From assembly GCF_001700505.1 (NCBI RefSeq), contig NZ_MAPV01000011.1, forward strand, positions 59,949-123,948: a stretch of DNA of 64,000 nucleotides. The letters run 5' to 3'. The position numbers and the translations under genes are program-made. This DNA comes from Streptomyces mutomycini (lineage in GTDB: Bacteria; Actinomycetota; Actinomycetes; Streptomycetales; Streptomycetaceae). This document shows positions 61,731 to 64,000 of this stretch, piece after piece. Under the pieces are notes generated by a model. The model was not told the DNA's origin, ran no database searches, and was given only the letters and a program-made list of their open reading frames with translations. Position 1 is the first letter of the stretch, and each line of letters starts with the position of its first letter.

Positions 61731-64000
61731 GTGCAGAAGAAGAGGCCTCGGAGCAAGAACAGCGCGCGCGAGGAGTCCGGGGCGACGCCTCAGGCGGCTG
61801 TGGCCTCCAAGCGGACCGTGCGGGTGCGCAGCCGGCTCGTCGCCGGCGTTGCCGCCGTAGGGATCACCGTCATCGCCGCGGGCGCCCCGGCGGCGCTGGG
61901 CGCATCCTCCGATCTCAACGAGTCCCAGCGGCTGGTCACGCTCGCCGAGCTGAACCAGCAGGCGATCACCCTCGCGCACTCCCTCGCGGACGAGCGCGAC
62001 GAGGTCATCGCCCACATCGCGGGCGGCCGTGAGGACGACGGCGGGAAAGGCACGACGAGCCCCGCGGCCCGTGTCGACCAGCAGGTGGACGAGATCCGCG
62101 AGGCCGCCCCGGCGGCGCTCCGGCGCGACCTCGCCGAGATCCCCTCGCTGCGCCGGACCGCCCTCACCGGCAAGGGTTCGGCGGCGGAGGCCTACCAGGC
62201 GTACTCCGAGGTCATCGCCAAGCTCCATGACCTCGCCGACGAGCTCGCCGAGAAGACCCCGCCGCGTGCCGCCGACGCCACCCGCGCCCCGCTCGCCCTC
62301 GGCGGCGCCGTGGAGCAGGCGTCCGCCACCAGGGGGCTGCTCCTGGCCGCGCTCGCCGTGCCCGGCACGAAGCCGCAGCAGCAGGAGATCGACCCGTTCA
62401 CCGGTCTGCCCGTCCAGAGCCAGGACGGAGGCACCGACGACGACCGCAACCGTGACGAGCTGAGCGCCGCCGCCCAGCAGGCGCGGGTGCGCGAGCTCGC
62501 CTCGCTCGCCGAGTTCGACCAGGCCGCCGGGCCCTCCGCCCGGGACAGGCTCGCCTCCACGGTCACCGGCACCGAGGTCGCGGTCGCCGAGAAGTACCTC
62601 ACCCGCTTCACCGACCGCCCCGAACTGTCCGACGCCGACCGGCAGGCCGACCCCGAGAAGGTCGAGGCGGCGCTCTCCGCCAGGCTCGACCGCATGCGCG
62701 GTGTCGAGTCCGCGCTGGGCACCGCACAGGTCAAGCGTCTGGAGGGGCTGCGCGACGACGACGTCACCGCGCTGGAACTCCACCTCGCCCTGCTCGGCGG
62801 CTGTCTGCTGATCGCCGTCGGCGTCTCCACCGCCGTCGCCCGCACCCTCACCCAGCCGCTCGCCGTCCTGCGGATCGGGGCGGGCCGTATCGCCGCCGAG
62901 CCCGAGACCGCCGAACCCGTCCGCTACACCGGGCGCAACGACGAGTTCGCCCAGGTCGTACGGTCCATCAACACCCTGCACGGCAAGCTGCACGCGCTGC
63001 ACCACGACGTCACCGGCCGGCTCGAGAGCATGCAGACCGAGCGCGGCGAGCTGATCGCGGGCCGCGAGGCCCTCACGCTCCAGCGGGCCGAACTCCAGGT
63101 CCGGGTGGCGGAGCTCGGCTCGCAGCTCGAGCGGCTGAGGAACACGGTCCACCACACCTTCGTCAATCTGTCGCTGCGCACGCTCGGCCTCGTGGAGCGC
63201 CAGCTCGGCGTCATCGAGGGCATGGAGGAGCGCGAGCACGACCCGGAGCGCCTCGCGACCCTCTTCAAGCTGGACCACATGGCCACCGTCATGCGGCGCC
63301 ACAGCGAGAACATGCTGGTCCTCGCGGGAGCCGATCACCACCAGGGCCACGCAAGCCCGATCCCGCTGGTGGACGTACTGCGCGCAGCGGTCAGCGAGAT
63401 CGAGCGCTATGAGCGGGTCACCATCCAGTCCCTGCCGCCGCACGCCCAGATCGCGGGCTTCGCCGCCGACGACCTGAGCCACCTGGTCGCCGAACTCCTC
63501 GAGAACGCGACCTCCTTCTCGCCGCCGGACTCCCATGTCGAGCTCTCCGGCTGGCTGCTGGAGACCGGCGAGGTGATGCTCTCCGTGCAGGACGAGGGCA
63601 TCGGCATGTCGGCGGTCCGGATGGGCGAGCTCAATGCGAGGCTGGCGGACCCGACGTCCTTCGAAGCGGGCGAACAGGCCGCGGACGGGGCGGGGCTGGG
63701 TCTTCAGGTGACCTCACTGCTGGCCGCCCGCCACGGTGTACAGGTGCAGCTGCGCGAACAGAAGGGGAGTGGGGTGGCAGCGGTCGTCGTCCTTCCGCAG
63801 GCACTGCTTCCCAAGGCGCCGCCCGCGGCCTCCCCGCCGCCCGTACCGCTGCCCGGGGACGCGCCCGCGCTGAACCTTCCGGGATCGGTGGCCGAGGCCA
63901 ACTCCAACGCGCTGCCGCCCCGCCCGGCCCCTTCCGGCGGTGACCCGCTGATCGCGGCCGCGGAGCGGGCCCTGCAGGCGACCTCCGCGCAGCCCTCGGA
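61731..64000 (+). CDS. Nitrate/nitrite-sensing-type histidine kinase, CvnA-like (partial)
   Basis: At least 756 residues, open at the window end. A short basic start (QKKRPRSKNSAREESG) precedes the first transmembrane helix (LVAGVAAVGITVIAAGAPAA). A large external NIT-type sensing domain (about 60-345, SLADERDEVIAHIAGG, ASATRGLLLAAL) and a second helix (LALLGGCLLIAVGVSTAVA) follow, then HAMP, a DHp-like region without a typical H-box, and an ATPase domain. The latter shows ELLENATSFSPP, DEGIGMS and GAGLGLQV. A disordered Pro-rich tail begins at the end. Such proteins head the conservon operons (cvnA-D), so roadblock, DUF742 and GTPase genes are expected just beyond the window. The GTG at 61731 is preferred. 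Confidence 0.85.
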   Translation, partial: MQKKRPRSKNSAREESGATPQAAVASKRTVRVRSRLVAGVAAVGITVIAAGAPAALGASSDLNESQRLVTLAELNQQAITLAHSLADERDEVIAHIAGGREDDGGKGTTSPAARVDQQVDEIREAAPAALRRDLAEIPSLRRTALTGKGSAAEAYQAYSEVIAKLHDLADELAEKTPPRAADATRAPLALGGAVEQASATRGLLLAALAVPGTKPQQQEIDPFTGLPVQSQDGGTDDDRNRDELSAAAQQARVRELASLAEFDQAAGPSARDRLASTVTGTEVAVAEKYLTRFTDRPELSDADRQADPEKVEAALSARLDRMRGVESALGTAQVKRLEGLRDDDVTALELHLALLGGCLLIAVGVSTAVARTLTQPLAVLRIGAGRIAAEPETAEPVRYTGRNDEFAQVVRSINTLHGKLHALHHDVTGRLESMQTERGELIAGREALTLQRAELQVRVAELGSQLERLRNTVHHTFVNLSLRTLGLVERQLGVIEGMEEREHDPERLATLFKLDHMATVMRRHSENMLVLAGADHHQGHASPIPLVDVLRAAVSEIERYERVTIQSLPPHAQIAGFAADDLSHLVAELLENATSFSPPDSHVELSGWLLETGEVMLSVQDEGIGMSAVRMGELNARLADPTSFEAGEQAADGAGLGLQVTSLLAARHGVQVQLREQKGSGVAAVVVLPQALLPKAPPAASPPPVPLPGDAPALNLPGSVAEANSNALPPRPAPSGGDPLIAAAERALQATSAQPS

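Overview
The window is high-GC actinobacterial chromosome with Streptomyces character. It has long GC-rich coding strands, GTG/TTG starts, a SigB-type sigma/anti-sigma pair, nickel superoxide dismutase with its maturation protease, snapalysin with a LysR activator, a Lon protease behind an HspR-type operator, the fused 2-oxoglutarate dehydrogenase (Kgd), and a conservon-type sensor kinase. Gene order resembles, from memory, the sigH-sodN-kgd-lon part of the Streptomyces core chromosome.

1-18,850 (core with accessory pieces): a membrane protein; a sigH-like sigma factor and its anti-sigma partner; a UBP zinc finger protein; a CPA1 antiporter; a PLP deaminase/desulfhydrase-like enzyme; a peptidoglycan amidase-like protein; a flavohemoglobin with its NsrR repressor and two candidate NsrR operators; a decayed patch (remnant of an FAD oxidase and a frameshifted questin-oxidase-like gene); a family 2B encapsulin shell gene followed by a polyprenyl diphosphate synthase, its probable cargo; acetyltransferase and DUF genes; divergent snapalysin and LysR regulator; NAD-binding oxidoreductases; and a Tat-exported M23 peptidase.

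18,857-34,127 (mobile element): an integrative and mobilizable element inserted in the 3' end of sodN. A near-repeat of the last sodN codons lies at both ends. The right copy restores the sodN C-terminus and the left copy is the displaced chromosomal end. The element carries a tyrosine integrase, an excisionase-like protein, an XRE regulator, a DUF3631 P-loop protein, a MobA-type relaxase with a MobC-like accessory, and a candidate oriT. Its cargo is a CHAT-domain protease gene with a TTA codon, a regulator-Nudix pair, a divergent four-gene cassette (unknown, kinase-like, methyltransferase, HAD) and a large unknown protein. No FtsK/TraB-type transfer gene was seen, so it should depend on a helper for transfer.

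34,106-64,000 (core): sodN/sodX, a CGNR regulator, a methyltransferase, an ECF sigma factor with its membrane partner, a glutamate-type ABC transporter, malic enzyme, a quinone-oxidoreductase-like dehydrogenase, an acetyltransferase, a PadR/DUF4097 operon, kgd, a two-component system, a spermidine-synthase-like protein, a DUF4111-type nucleotidyltransferase, lon, a secreted deacetylase, a GH25 lysozyme, a MarR regulator, a PP2C-like protein and the 5' part of a nitrate-sensing-type kinase that runs off the window.

Main points of interest are the sodN-targeted element and its CHAT cargo, the encapsulin/prenyl synthase pair, the paired NsrR operators, and two small decayed genes. No tRNA, rRNA, CRISPR array or insertion sequence was recognised.
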